A stretch of DNA of 64,000 nucleotides from Salinibacter pepae (GTDB taxonomy: Bacteria > Bacteroidota > Rhodothermia > Rhodothermales > Salinibacteraceae), in contig NZ_CAMTTE010000001.1 in the NCBI RefSeq assembly GCF_947077775.1, positions 1,240,001-1,304,000 on the forward strand. Reading direction: 5' to 3'. Each line of letters starts with the position of its first letter. The first letter of the stretch is position 1. Position numbers and translations under genes: made by a program. The notes under the pieces were generated by a model. That model had not been told where the DNA came from. It made no database searches and saw nothing but the letters and a program-made list of their open reading frames with translations. Of the stretch, positions 34,680 to 43,100 are shown piece after piece.

Positions 34680-34919
34680 TCACAGCACGAAGGGCCCCGC
34701 GGCCCCGACCTCCGGGTACCACCACGCGACGGGCCGGCCGAGGAGTCCCACGTTGACAGGCACGAGAATGAGGACCCCGACGATGCCGAGCAGCCCGCCC
34801 CACTGCACCCTCGTGCACGCGAGCCTGGCAAGGGTGGACCGAAACTCAGGCTCCTCCTCAAGCCGACCGGCCTCGACGGCGATGCGTCGCGCCTGCTTGA
34901 TCGATTCACGCGGATCCAT
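34680..34919 (-). CDS. Hypothetical small membrane protein, possibly truncated
   Basis: A frame of 79 residues starts MDPRESIKQARRIAVEAGRL. It is charged and helical for the first 35 residues, then has one clear hydrophobic segment (GLLGIVGVLILVPVNVGLLG) and ends VAWWYPEVGAAGPFVL. It stops abruptly where a second hydrophobic helix might begin. The sequence beyond the stop still has protein-like stretches in two frames, so it could be the surviving 5' end of a decayed longer gene. I do not recognise a family. It lies between the amber-broken gene and the small outer-membrane protein. Confidence 0.45.
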   Translation of the reverse strand: MDPRESIKQARRIAVEAGRLEEEPEFRSTLARLACTRVQWGGLLGIVGVLILVPVNVGLLGRPVAWWYPEVGAAGPFVL

Positions 34920-35226
34920 GGCGGGTTGGGCGATGCGATTCGTTTCTTGCCGTCGATGTGCGGTCCCTCAACGCGCTTCGAGGTGAACGCCCCTCAGGCA
35001 GGCCGACCCACGGCAACCTGACGCATCGTGCCTGTCCCATCCATTCCCGGAGCCGCTGCTCGGCGGATGAACCTTCGGACGAGACGCCCTGCCCCGCGGA
35101 TCCTTTTCGCCGAGACCGACGTGTTTTCCGGTGACCGTCTCTCGCGTCTCGGGCACGATCGACGAGGAGAAGTCGACGTCCTTCACCTCCTATTTTATGC
35201 TCGTTTCATTGACCGCATGCTCTCGT
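34920..35226. other. Intergenic region, no gene seen
   Basis: About 300 bases lie between the small leftward membrane-protein frame and the rightward outer-membrane-protein gene. The final 60 bases contain TTTTATGCTCGTTTC, an AT-richer spot that may be part of the promoter for the outer-membrane-protein gene. I see no coding sequence. Confidence 0.4.
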
Positions 35227-35700
35227 ATGCACTCGCTCCCCCGCACGATTCTCGCTGCCCTGCTCATCGGACTGTGCGTGGGGGCGCTGCCGGCGCAGGC
35301 CCAACGGACCTCCGGCGCCGCTGGGCTCGGGGTACAGGCCGGCGAGCCGTCGGGCGTCACCCTCAAGATCTACAACGCCGACGCCCCGTCCTACGACTTC
35401 CTCGCTGCCTGGAGCTTCAATGACTTTGTCTTCCTAAACGCCCACGCCCTCTTCGAGCACCGCCTCTCGGCCCAGAACATCGAGCAGCCGGTCCACTGGT
35501 TCGTGGGCCCGGGCGCCTATGTGGGCGTCTACGACGAGGCCGAGTCGGAGGCGGGCCTGGGCGTCAGCGGCCGGGTCGGCCTCGACATTCTCATCGACGA
35601 GCGGTTCGAGATCTACATCCAGGCCACCCCCCGCTTCGAACTCGTCCGCGAGACGGAACCCAGTATCGGCGGTGGGCTCGGGCTGCGGTACTACTTCTGA
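35227..35700 (+). CDS. Small exported outer-membrane beta-barrel-like protein
   Basis: The product has 157 residues with a clear signal peptide (MHSLPRTILAALLIGLCVGA, ending AQAQ). The mature part alternates hydrophobic and polar residues in strand-like blocks, for example AGLGVQAGEPSGVTLKIYN, WFVGPGAYVGVY and GLDILIDERFEIYIQATPRF. It ends with GGGLGLRYYF, whose terminal Phe is the usual C-terminal signal for outer-membrane insertion. I recognise no specific family. The ATG at 35227 is preferred because the signal peptide starts there. It is convergent with the propeller lipoprotein and separated from it by a strong hairpin. Confidence 0.8.
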   Translation: MHSLPRTILAALLIGLCVGALPAQAQRTSGAAGLGVQAGEPSGVTLKIYNADAPSYDFLAAWSFNDFVFLNAHALFEHRLSAQNIEQPVHWFVGPGAYVGVYDEAESEAGLGVSGRVGLDILIDERFEIYIQATPRFELVRETEPSIGGGLGLRYYF

Positions 35701-35715
35701 TCCCCCGAAGGACAC

Positions 35716-35756
35716 GGGGCCGGAGGGGAGGCGCCCGCCGTGCGGCCTCCGGCCCC
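35716..35756. terminator. Hairpin between convergent genes
   Basis: GGGGCCGGAGG and CCTCCGGCCCC are an exact 11-pair inverted repeat with a 19-base loop. It lies 15 bases after the rightward gene's stop and 8 bases after the leftward gene's stop. There is no T-run, so it may protect both mRNA ends rather than end transcription strongly. Confidence 0.6.
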
Positions 35757-35764
35757 GCCTCTGC

Positions 35765-36811
35765 TTAGCGCGTTCGCCACTTGAGCACCTTTAGGCGGGG
35801 CTCCGGCGACCGGATCGCGACGGCGAAGACGTAGCCGTCCTCGGTGCGGCGCGCGTCGAGGTCGAGCGGATAAAAGTTGGGGTTGGTCTCGTCGTTCCGC
35901 TCCACGAGGCGACGCTGCAGGCGCCCGCGGCGGTCGTAGGCGTCGATCTGGACCCAGCCGGGGCGCAGGTTGAGCACGAAGAGCATGTCGCCGACCGGCG
36001 CCGCGGCGGGGCTCAGGAGCGGGGCCTCCGTGACATCGCCCTGTCCGAAGGCGTACCGACGCTCCAGCATCGGCGAGTCGAAGCCCACCAGCGCGAGGCT
36101 GTCGGGCGTCGTCCCGTCCTGGAAGCCATGCGGGAGCAGGTCCACCGCGGGCCGAAAGCCCGAGAGGCTCACCAGCGTGTCGCCCCAGGCCCGGAGAAAG
36201 CCGGCGTATCGCCAGTGCGGCCCCCGCAGCGGCGCCCGGCTCGTGGGCTGGGCGTCGGCCCCGAGCCGGGCCACGAACGAGTCTGTGTTCTGCCCGACCA
36301 CCTTCGCGTACATCGTCGTGTCGGTCGCAAGCATGTATACAAGCGTCTCCGGGGCGGGGCGCTCGTAGGAGACGGACGGCCCATCCCGACGGCCATCGAC
36401 CACCCGGTCGATTCGGTTCGACTCGGCGTTAAAGACGACCAGCGTATCCCCTCGCGTCCCAATCAGGTACGGCGTGCGAAAGCCCTCGTCCCCCACCTCG
36501 CGCACCAGGCGCCCGTCGGCCCCGAACCGAAATATGCTGTTGCGCTCCACGTCGCTCACGGCCAGCCCGCCCCCCTCCACGAACCGAACCGTCCGCGGGT
36601 GGACAAGGGGGTGCGCCTCCGTCCCCCCCGTCTGCCAGCGCCGCCGAAGGGTGTCCGTCGGGGTCTCCTCCGCCACCTGGCGGGAGAGCGAGTCGCTCGG
36701 GTACAGGGCCTCGTTGGGCTGTGGCTGACAGCTGTACGGCAGGCAGCCGGGCAGCCACATGCCGAGGCAAAGAAACACCACGAGTCTCCGGCCAAGGGCC
36801 GATGTGTCCAT
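35765..36811 (-). CDS. Lipoprotein with a 6-bladed beta-propeller-like domain
   Basis: From the ATG at 36811 the product has 348 residues. It opens with a lipoprotein signal whose lipobox ends LPGC (Cys near residue 23). The rest resembles the 6-bladed propeller lipoproteins common in this phylum. There are recurring strand blocks such as RTVRFVEGGGLAVSDVERN, SIFRFGADGRLVREVGDEG and a late DRRGRLQRRLVERND. The function is unknown. It is divergent from the downstream TonB receptor gene at 37152. The long upstream extension of the frame is not coding in style. The lipoprotein assignment is firm; the propeller assignment is by pattern. Confidence 0.8.
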   Translation of the reverse strand: MDTSALGRRLVVFLCLGMWLPGCLPYSCQPQPNEALYPSDSLSRQVAEETPTDTLRRRWQTGGTEAHPLVHPRTVRFVEGGGLAVSDVERNSIFRFGADGRLVREVGDEGFRTPYLIGTRGDTLVVFNAESNRIDRVVDGRRDGPSVSYERPAPETLVYMLATDTTMYAKVVGQNTDSFVARLGADAQPTSRAPLRGPHWRYAGFLRAWGDTLVSLSGFRPAVDLLPHGFQDGTTPDSLALVGFDSPMLERRYAFGQGDVTEAPLLSPAAAPVGDMLFVLNLRPGWVQIDAYDRRGRLQRRLVERNDETNPNFYPLDLDARRTEDGYVFAVAIRSPEPRLKVLKWRTR

Positions 36812-37151
36812 GAAGGGCTCCGGGGCTGTGTCGGATTGACAAAAACGTGTTCGGAAGGGGGCGGGGGGCCGCGCGTTCCGGTCCCCGTTGAACGGACGTG
36901 CCGACGTACGTTTCGCCGATTTCGGCGTCCCATAGAAGGGCCTGGTCCCCTCTGCACGCGCGACGGAGTCTTCTCCGGAGGTGCAACTCGTTCGGGTGTC
37001 GTGCAGCTCATCCGCCGGGGCGCCCGCACCGTGCGAGCCGCGGCGCGCAGGTGCACTTCGTAGAACGGGCGGAATCCTCTGGTCCCGGCGCCCCATCGCA
37101 CACACTGCATCGTTGCCACAAACCGTCCACGGATTTGTCCTGCTGCCCGCC
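36812..37151. other. Divergent promoter region, lipoprotein and TonB receptor
   Basis: This 340-base region separates two genes transcribed away from each other and must hold both promoters. It is GC-rich throughout. I can point to no specific promoter motif and see no gene. Confidence 0.35.
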
Positions 37152-39623
37152 ATGCACACGACCCGCCCCAGGTCCTCTTTCGGGCCCCGGCCCGTCGGAC
37201 TCCTCGGGACCGTACTCCTCGCGCTCCTCCTGGGGGGACTCTCGTCGTCCCCGGTTCTCGCGCAGGACGAACCGGCCGGTGTTCTGACGGGTCGGGTGGT
37301 CGACGCGGAGTCGGACGCCCCCTTGCAGGACGCGACCGTCGCGCTCTGGGAGCACACCGGGGGCGACTCGACGCTCGTCCGGGGGACGGTGACGGGGCCG
37401 GAGGGGCGGTTCACGATTGAGGCCGTGGCCCTTGGCTCGTACACCCTCCGCATCAGCTTCGTCGGGTACACCACGGAGCGCCGCCCCAACACCCAGCCGG
37501 CCCCGTCTCCCGACGAGGCCGACCTCGGCACGATCCGGCTGGGCCGCACGACGACCCAGCAGCAGGAGGTGGAGGTCACCGCCGACCGCCCCGCCGCCCG
37601 GATTGAGACAGACCGGAACGTCTACAACACCTCCGAGCGCGCCCTGAGCGCCGGCGGGTCGGCCCGGACGGTGCTCGAAGACCTCCCCTCCATCCGGATC
37701 GACATGGACGGGAGCATCAGCTTTCGCGGCAACGAGAGCGTCTCGCTTCAGATCAACGGCGAGCCGGCCTCGCTGCAGGGCCAGAGCCTCGTCGGCTACC
37801 TGGAAAGCCTGTCGGCGGACGCCGTGGACCGCGTGGAGGTGATCCCCAATCCCTCGGCCAAGTACGAGCCCGAGGGCATGTCGGGGATCATCAACATCGT
37901 GCTCAGCCGCGACCTGGAGGCGAAGTGGAACGGGGGGCTCACGCTCGGGGGCGAGCGGGACGCCAACAACCGGTACGGCGGCAACGGCTCGGCAAACGTG
38001 GGCGTCCAGGCCGGCGGCTGGCGCGTCGTGGGCACCTACTCCCACCGGCGCGACGGCGAGGAGGACACCGACACCCGCATTGTGGAGCGGCTCAGTGAGG
38101 GCGGGCCCAGCACGTGGGTCGACCAGAACGGCCGGGAAGAGGAGCAGGACCGCTCCCACTCGTTTCGCACCGACGTCGATTACAGCTTCGCCGAGGGCAC
38201 GTCCCTCGGCCTGGAAACGAGCGTCAGCCTCCGCCGCGGCGACGAGAGCGGGCGCTCGGCGTATCGGGAATACACCGGGGGCGCCCCCACCGCCGAGAAC
38301 GTGACGGACCGGTACGTCCGCCGTCTGGACAACAGCTCCTCCGAGGAGAGCGTCGACGGGCGCCTCGACTTCAACCACGACTTCACCCAGGACCACAGCC
38401 TGAGCGCGCAGGTGCGCTACGACCGCGACCTCGAAAGCGAGGATGGGACGTACAACATCTACGGATTCGAAAACGGAGCCCGTCTCTCCACGCCTCGGGA
38501 CCAAGAAATTGACGTCGTCACCGAGGACGAACAGGACGGCTCCCTGAAGGTGGACTACGCACGGCCGCTCGGCTCCTTCTCCCTGGAGACCGGCTACAAG
38601 GGCACCCTGCGCCGGCTCGACAGCGACCAGACCTACGAGGACCGCACGACGGTCTTCACGTTCGACGAGCTCATCCACGCAGCGTACGGCACAGTGAGCC
38701 GAGGGATCGGGGACTTCCAACTGGAGGCCGGGCTCCGTGCCGAGGCCGTGACCACGACCTTTGACCTTTCCAGCGAGGACGAGGTGACGAACAGCTCCTA
38801 CGTGAGCCTCTACCCCAGCGCCTTTCTCACCTACAAGCCCGGCCCGAAGCGGCAGGCCCGCCTCTCCTACAGCAAGCGCGTGGACCGGCCCGGCCTCTGG
38901 GACATTAACCCCATCGAGGACAACGAGAACCCCACCTTTCAGGAGCGGGGCAATCCGGGCCTCGACCCCGAGTACATCCACTCCTTCGAGCTGAGCCTGA
39001 CCCAGCGGTGGGGCATCGGCTCCGTCTCGGTCACCCCGTACCTCCGACACACCGTCAATGAGATTGAAGAAGTGCGGTTTGAGGAAGACATCAACGGGCG
39101 GACGGTCATTGTCCGTCAGGCCCAGAACCTGTCCACCAGCACCTCCTACGGCACGGAGCTGGTGACGACGTTCAACGCCGGCGACCGCCTGGAGGGCACG
39201 ATCAGCGGGAACTTGTACCGCTCGGTCACCGACGGCTCGAACGTGACCACGGACCTCAGCCAGGACGCACTCCTGTTCTCGGGCCGGGGCAGCGTCCGGG
39301 CGAAGCTGCGGGACGGCCTGCAGCTGGAGCTCAGTCAGTTCTACCGGCCGGCCCGCGACATTCCCCCGCAGGGCCGGATCGATCGGTTTGCCAGCACCGA
39401 GCTGGCCCTCCAGCAGGAGCTGCTCGGGGGCGACGGCACCCTCACCCTCCGGGTCGACGACCTTCTCAACGACACGAACATGACCATGTGGTACCGGGAC
39501 CAGGACCTCTATCAGGAGTCAAACATGCAGTGGGGGGCCCGCGAGGTCTCGCTCTCGTTCCAGTACAACTTCGGGTCCGGGTCGAACAACGACCGCGGAC
39601 GGCGCGATCGGGACTACCGCTGA
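37152..39623 (+). CDS. TonB-dependent receptor-type outer-membrane protein (OMP_b-brl_3-like)
   Basis: From the ATG at 37152 the protein has 823 residues. A signal peptide ending VLAQD precedes a carboxypeptidase-regulatory-like domain (about residues 45-125, with GRVVDAESDAPLQDATVALW and RISFVGYTT). The plug domain follows (about 150-250), with TVLEDLPSIRIDMDGSISFR, LQINGEPASL and RVEVIPNPSAKYEPEGMSGI. The remainder is a beta-barrel with repeated aromatic strand ends and a C-terminal SLSFQYNFGSGS-type strand followed by a charged tail. The plug sequence is that of the PF14905-type barrel family. The substrate is unknown. A LytS/LytTR pair follows on the same strand 156 bases later. Confidence 0.92.
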   Translation: MHTTRPRSSFGPRPVGLLGTVLLALLLGGLSSSPVLAQDEPAGVLTGRVVDAESDAPLQDATVALWEHTGGDSTLVRGTVTGPEGRFTIEAVALGSYTLRISFVGYTTERRPNTQPAPSPDEADLGTIRLGRTTTQQQEVEVTADRPAARIETDRNVYNTSERALSAGGSARTVLEDLPSIRIDMDGSISFRGNESVSLQINGEPASLQGQSLVGYLESLSADAVDRVEVIPNPSAKYEPEGMSGIINIVLSRDLEAKWNGGLTLGGERDANNRYGGNGSANVGVQAGGWRVVGTYSHRRDGEEDTDTRIVERLSEGGPSTWVDQNGREEEQDRSHSFRTDVDYSFAEGTSLGLETSVSLRRGDESGRSAYREYTGGAPTAENVTDRYVRRLDNSSSEESVDGRLDFNHDFTQDHSLSAQVRYDRDLESEDGTYNIYGFENGARLSTPRDQEIDVVTEDEQDGSLKVDYARPLGSFSLETGYKGTLRRLDSDQTYEDRTTVFTFDELIHAAYGTVSRGIGDFQLEAGLRAEAVTTTFDLSSEDEVTNSSYVSLYPSAFLTYKPGPKRQARLSYSKRVDRPGLWDINPIEDNENPTFQERGNPGLDPEYIHSFELSLTQRWGIGSVSVTPYLRHTVNEIEEVRFEEDINGRTVIVRQAQNLSTSTSYGTELVTTFNAGDRLEGTISGNLYRSVTDGSNVTTDLSQDALLFSGRGSVRAKLRDGLQLELSQFYRPARDIPPQGRIDRFASTELALQQELLGGDGTLTLRVDDLLNDTNMTMWYRDQDLYQESNMQWGAREVSLSFQYNFGSGSNNDRGRRDRDYR

Positions 39624-39779
39624 TCCCTCTCCGTCCGTCGCGACACACCGGGCGCGGGAGGGGGAAGGGCAGCTCGTCTGTCCCCCGGTTCTTCGGTCTT
39701 CGGGAACAGTGCATGCTGTCCCCCATCAGGCCCCCTCGTATTGCCTCAATGGTTCTTCGCCCACGACTCTCGTCCTCCC

Positions 39780-40940
39780 ATGCGTGACCGGTCGGTCTTC
39801 ACGTCGCCGAACCGGGTCGAGTGGGGGCTCATGGCCGCGTTCTGGACGACCGTGGCCCTGCTGTCGGTCGGGCAGACCCTCCTCGGGGACGCCGCCAGCG
39901 AGGTGCACTGGGGACGCACGGTGGCGGAGCTGGTTGAATATGGCCTCTGGGGCCTCTTCACCCCAATCATCTTTTGGCTCGCGAAGACTCTCCCGGTCGT
40001 GGAGCCGACCGATACGGAACGGACGACGTTGACGCGGAATGTGGGCGTACACGCGGCCGTCGCCCTCGCCGCGTCCATCGCGGTCGACCTGACCGAAGAC
40101 GCCGTCGAGGCGGGGTTGGGGGAGCGCCCCCTCGCGTTCATTCAGTCGGTGAGTCAATTCTGGTTCACCGACGAGCTGCTCTTCTACCTCGTTATCCTGA
40201 TGGCCGGCTTCGCGCGGAGCTACTACTTTCAGCAAAAGGCGCGACAGGAGGAGGCCGCGCGCCTGGAGGAGCGCGCCGAGGCGCTCGAAGCCCAGCTCAC
40301 GGAGGCGCGGCTGGAGGCCCTCCGCATGCAACTCAACCCCCACTTTCTGTTTAATACCCTGCACGCGGTGAGCACGCTCGTCGACCGGGACCCGGCCGGC
40401 GTACGTCGCATGATTGCGCGCCTCAGTGAACTCCTGCGCCATGTGCTGGACGAGGAGGCCCCTCAGGAAGTCCCCCTCTCCCAGGAGCTTGAGTTCCTCG
40501 ACGACTACTTCGAGATTCAGTCGATCCGCTTTCAGGGCCGGCTGGACACGGCGGTCGACGTCCCGTCCGACCTGTACGACGCTCAGGTGCCCAACCTCAT
40601 CCTGCAGCCCATCGTCGAGAATGCCATCAAGCACGGGGCCAGCCAGGTGCGCGGCGTGGGGCGCATCGAGGTGCGCGGCCGCCACGAGGACGACCGGCTC
40701 GTGCTGACGGTGACGGACAACGGGCCGGGCCTGTCCGAGTCCCAGGAAGACGGGTTCGGCCTGCGCAACGTCCGGGCCCGGTTGGAGGGGCTCTACGGCG
40801 ACGACCAGGCCCTCCACATGGAGACGGTGCCGGACGGGGGAACGCGGGCCGTACTCGCACTGCCCCATCACACGAGCGCGTCGCTGTACACCGCCTCGGG
40901 GACCTCTTCCCTCACCGCGCCCGAAATGGACCTCGACTGA
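39780..40940 (+). CDS. LytS/YehU-type sensor histidine kinase
   Basis: The 386-residue protein is a membrane histidine kinase. Four hydrophobic segments occupy about residues 15-150. A coiled-coil (QKARQEEAARLEERAEALEA) leads to the His-kinase domain, with phosphorylation box LNPHFLFNTLHAVSTLV. The N-box is LILQPIVENAIKHGAS, and the G-box is VTDNGPGLSESQEDGFGLRN. This is the PF06580 class, which lacks a separate dimerisation domain. The ATG at 39780 is preferred to an upstream TTG because the first helix follows it directly. The partner LytTR regulator starts 21 bases downstream, so the two are co-transcribed. Confidence 0.94.
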   Translation: MRDRSVFTSPNRVEWGLMAAFWTTVALLSVGQTLLGDAASEVHWGRTVAELVEYGLWGLFTPIIFWLAKTLPVVEPTDTERTTLTRNVGVHAAVALAASIAVDLTEDAVEAGLGERPLAFIQSVSQFWFTDELLFYLVILMAGFARSYYFQQKARQEEAARLEERAEALEAQLTEARLEALRMQLNPHFLFNTLHAVSTLVDRDPAGVRRMIARLSELLRHVLDEEAPQEVPLSQELEFLDDYFEIQSIRFQGRLDTAVDVPSDLYDAQVPNLILQPIVENAIKHGASQVRGVGRIEVRGRHEDDRLVLTVTDNGPGLSESQEDGFGLRNVRARLEGLYGDDQALHMETVPDGGTRAVLALPHHTSASLYTASGTSSLTAPEMDLD

Positions 40941-40961
40941 CCGCCCGCCCCCACCCTCGCC

Positions 40962-41798
40962 ATGGCTTCCGAGACGCCCGCCATTCGTGCCCTCATCGTG
41001 GACGACGAGCCGCTGGCCCGCGAGCGCCTGCACGAGCTCCTGACAGACGCCCCGGCGGTGACCGTGGCCGGTACGGCCGAGGACGGCTTCGAGGCCGTCG
41101 ACGCCATCCACGAACAGGCCCCCGACCTCGTCTTCCTCGACGTGCAGATGCCCGGCATGAACGGCATCGACGTGATCGAGGAGATCGGGACGGCCGACAT
41201 GCCCGTCACCGTGTTTGTGACCGCCTACGACCAGTACGCCATCAAGGCGTTCGACCTCGCCGCGGTGGACTATTTGCTGAAGCCGTTCGACGACGAGCGG
41301 TTCGAGGAGGCCCTGCGGCGCGCCCGCGAGCAGATTGCCAACCGGGAGGGCGAGGCCATTTCCGACCGGCTTCTGCGGCTTCTCCAAGAACGCGACCCGT
41401 CCCTTCTGGACAAGGAGAGCGCCCGGGACGAGCCGTACCTGGAACGGATCGCCGTGCAGGGCCGCGGCAAGGCCCGCATCGTGCCCGTCGACGCCCTCAC
41501 CCACATCACCGCCGACGGCTCCTACGCAGAGCTCCACACCGGCGAGGACACCTACGTCATCCGCGAGCGCATGAAGACCCTCGCCGCTCGCCTCGACCCC
41601 GACACGTTCGTCCGGGTGCACCGGTCGGCCATCGTGCGGCTCGACGAAATCGAACTCATTTTGCGCGGGGGCGGCGGCAACTACGCCGTGCGCCTCCAAG
41701 ACGGCACGCGGGTCAGCGTGAGCCGCAGCCGCGTCGACGAGCTGCAGGCCCGCCTCGGCGTCGACGTGCTTCAGCGCGACGATGCGAACGGGGCGTAG
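40962..41798 (+). CDS. LytTR-type response regulator
   Basis: The 278-residue protein has a receiver domain (residues 1-125). It includes IRALIVDDEPLARERL, the phospho-acceptor Asp in LVFLDVQMPGMNG and a conserved Lys in YLLKPFDD. The C-terminal LytTR DNA-binding domain (about residues 165-270) has AVQGRGKARIVPVDALTHIT, TFVRVHRSAIVRLDEI and VSVSRSRVDEL. It should respond to the kinase encoded 21 bases upstream and bind direct-repeat DNA sites. Its target may include the receptor gene in front of the pair, but I found no pair of matching binding sites. Confidence 0.95.
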   Translation: MASETPAIRALIVDDEPLARERLHELLTDAPAVTVAGTAEDGFEAVDAIHEQAPDLVFLDVQMPGMNGIDVIEEIGTADMPVTVFVTAYDQYAIKAFDLAAVDYLLKPFDDERFEEALRRAREQIANREGEAISDRLLRLLQERDPSLLDKESARDEPYLERIAVQGRGKARIVPVDALTHITADGSYAELHTGEDTYVIRERMKTLAARLDPDTFVRVHRSAIVRLDEIELILRGGGGNYAVRLQDGTRVSVSRSRVDELQARLGVDVLQRDDANGA

Positions 41799-41973
41799 CT
41801 CGCAGTCCGGCCGAAAGTGTCACCGCGTCGGGACCGCTCCATTTTTCGGGACGGAGGCCCCCGCCAAGCCGTCCAACCGTCAACGGGCACTGTTCGCCGG
41901 TTGAAGGCGGGGCAGACTCCTCGCGTCAGGGGCCCTCTCCTCCGGCAAACGACAACGGTTTGACTCGGAAACG

Positions 41974-43026
41974 CTATCCCTGCACCGGCGCCGACTTCAG
42001 TCGCGGAAGGACCTCGCGCCCAATCCGCTGCACCTCCTCCAGCATCGGGCTGCACTGGAGCAGCACGAGGTCGAGCCCCGCGTCGGCGTACGCGTTCAGC
42101 TTTTCCACGATCTGGTCCGGCGTGCCCACCAGGTCGGGCCGCAGGCCGCGGTTGGAGACCGAATAGTCCTTGAGGTCCACCTCGGAGTCCAGTTCCGAGT
42201 GCTCCACGAAGTCGTCGTAGCTGTCGAAGCCCTCGGCCTCGTAGTCGACCCTGGTGATGCGGTCGAGCTCCTCGCGGGCCTCCTGCTCGCTGTCGCGGCA
42301 GATCATGTACGCCGCCATGCCGAACTTCATCTCGTCGGGGTCGTGGCCCTTCTCGGCCCGTCGCTCGCGCAGGTCCTCGATGTCGCCGGCGATCTTGTCG
42401 ACGGTGCCGCCGTGCATGAGGTAGTGGTCGCAGTGGGTGGCGATCATGTTGCGCCCCTCCTCGGAGCCGCCGCCCGCGTAGACGGGCACGCCGCCGGACT
42501 GGACGGGCTTGGGCTGCAGGATCGTGTCCTCGATGGTGTAGAAGTCGCCGTCGAATGAGAAGCGCTCCTGCGACCAGAGGCCCTTCAGGATCTGCACAAA
42601 CTCGGCGGAGCGGTCGTAGCGGGCGTCGTGGTCGAGCCAGTCGCCGACGTACATCTTCATCTCCTCCTCCCACCAGGCCGAGACGAGGTTGATCTCGAAC
42701 CGCCCGTCGGAGATGTGGTCGATGTTGGAGGCCATCTTGGCGGTCACGGCCGGCTCGCGGAAGCCGGGGCGGATGGCCGCCATGATGCGAATGTCGTCCG
42801 TCACCGGGGCGAGGGCCGAGGCGGTGGTCCAGCACTCCAGGGCTGGGTGCGACGGGCCGTTGATGTCGTTCAGGTTGAGCTCGGCGATGAGCATTGTCGA
42901 GAAGCCGGCGTCGTCGGCGGCCTGCGCCACCTTCCGGTTGTACGCAAACGTGGGCGGCATGCCTTCATCGTCCACGTTGCGGAGCCAGCCGCCGAAGACG
43001 GGAAGCCAAATTCCGAGATCAATCAC
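41974..43026 (-). CDS. LLM-class flavin-dependent (bacterial luciferase-like) monooxygenase
   Basis: This is a predicted FMN-dependent oxidoreductase of about 350 residues from a GTG at 43026. It has the TIM-barrel pattern of the luciferase-like family. VIDLGIWLPVFGGW begins it; AQAADDAGFSTMLIAE, IRIMAAIRPG and ISDGRFEINLVSAWWEEEM follow. A late block reads VGTPDQIVEKLNAYADAGLD and LVLLQCSPMLEE. These resemble the SsuD/RutA branch, but the substrate is not evident. A longer frame starts at 43104, but its N-terminus is coded by a tandem 15-base repeat, so the GTG is preferred. The ATP-grasp gene ends 74 bases upstream on the same strand. Confidence 0.88.
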   Translation of the reverse strand: MIDLGIWLPVFGGWLRNVDDEGMPPTFAYNRKVAQAADDAGFSTMLIAELNLNDINGPSHPALECWTTASALAPVTDDIRIMAAIRPGFREPAVTAKMASNIDHISDGRFEINLVSAWWEEEMKMYVGDWLDHDARYDRSAEFVQILKGLWSQERFSFDGDFYTIEDTILQPKPVQSGGVPVYAGGGSEEGRNMIATHCDHYLMHGGTVDKIAGDIEDLRERRAEKGHDPDEMKFGMAAYMICRDSEQEAREELDRITRVDYEAEGFDSYDDFVEHSELDSEVDLKDYSVSNRGLRPDLVGTPDQIVEKLNAYADAGLDLVLLQCSPMLEEVQRIGREVLPRLKSAPVQG

Positions 43027-43032
43027 GGTTGT

Positions 43033-43093
43033 GCGTTGGAGGTTGGAGGTTGAGCGTTGAGGGGTTGAGCGTTGAGGGGTTGAGCGTTGGGGA
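43033..43093. repeat. Tandem repeat of a 15-base unit
   Basis: The unit TTGAGCGTTGAGGGG occurs at 43050-43064 and 43065-43079, followed by a shortened third copy to 43092. It is preceded by the related GCGTTGGAGGTTGGAGG. It fills the gap between the ATP-grasp and monooxygenase genes. Similar AAC/GTT-rich short repeats occur near 10437, so this may be a slippage-prone intergenic filler. Confidence 0.85.
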
Positions 43094-43100
43094 ATGGGGC

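Noticed and set aside
36850-37150. LytTR binding repeats in front of the TonB receptor
   Set aside because: I searched for two similar 9-base words about 12 bases apart and found none convincing.
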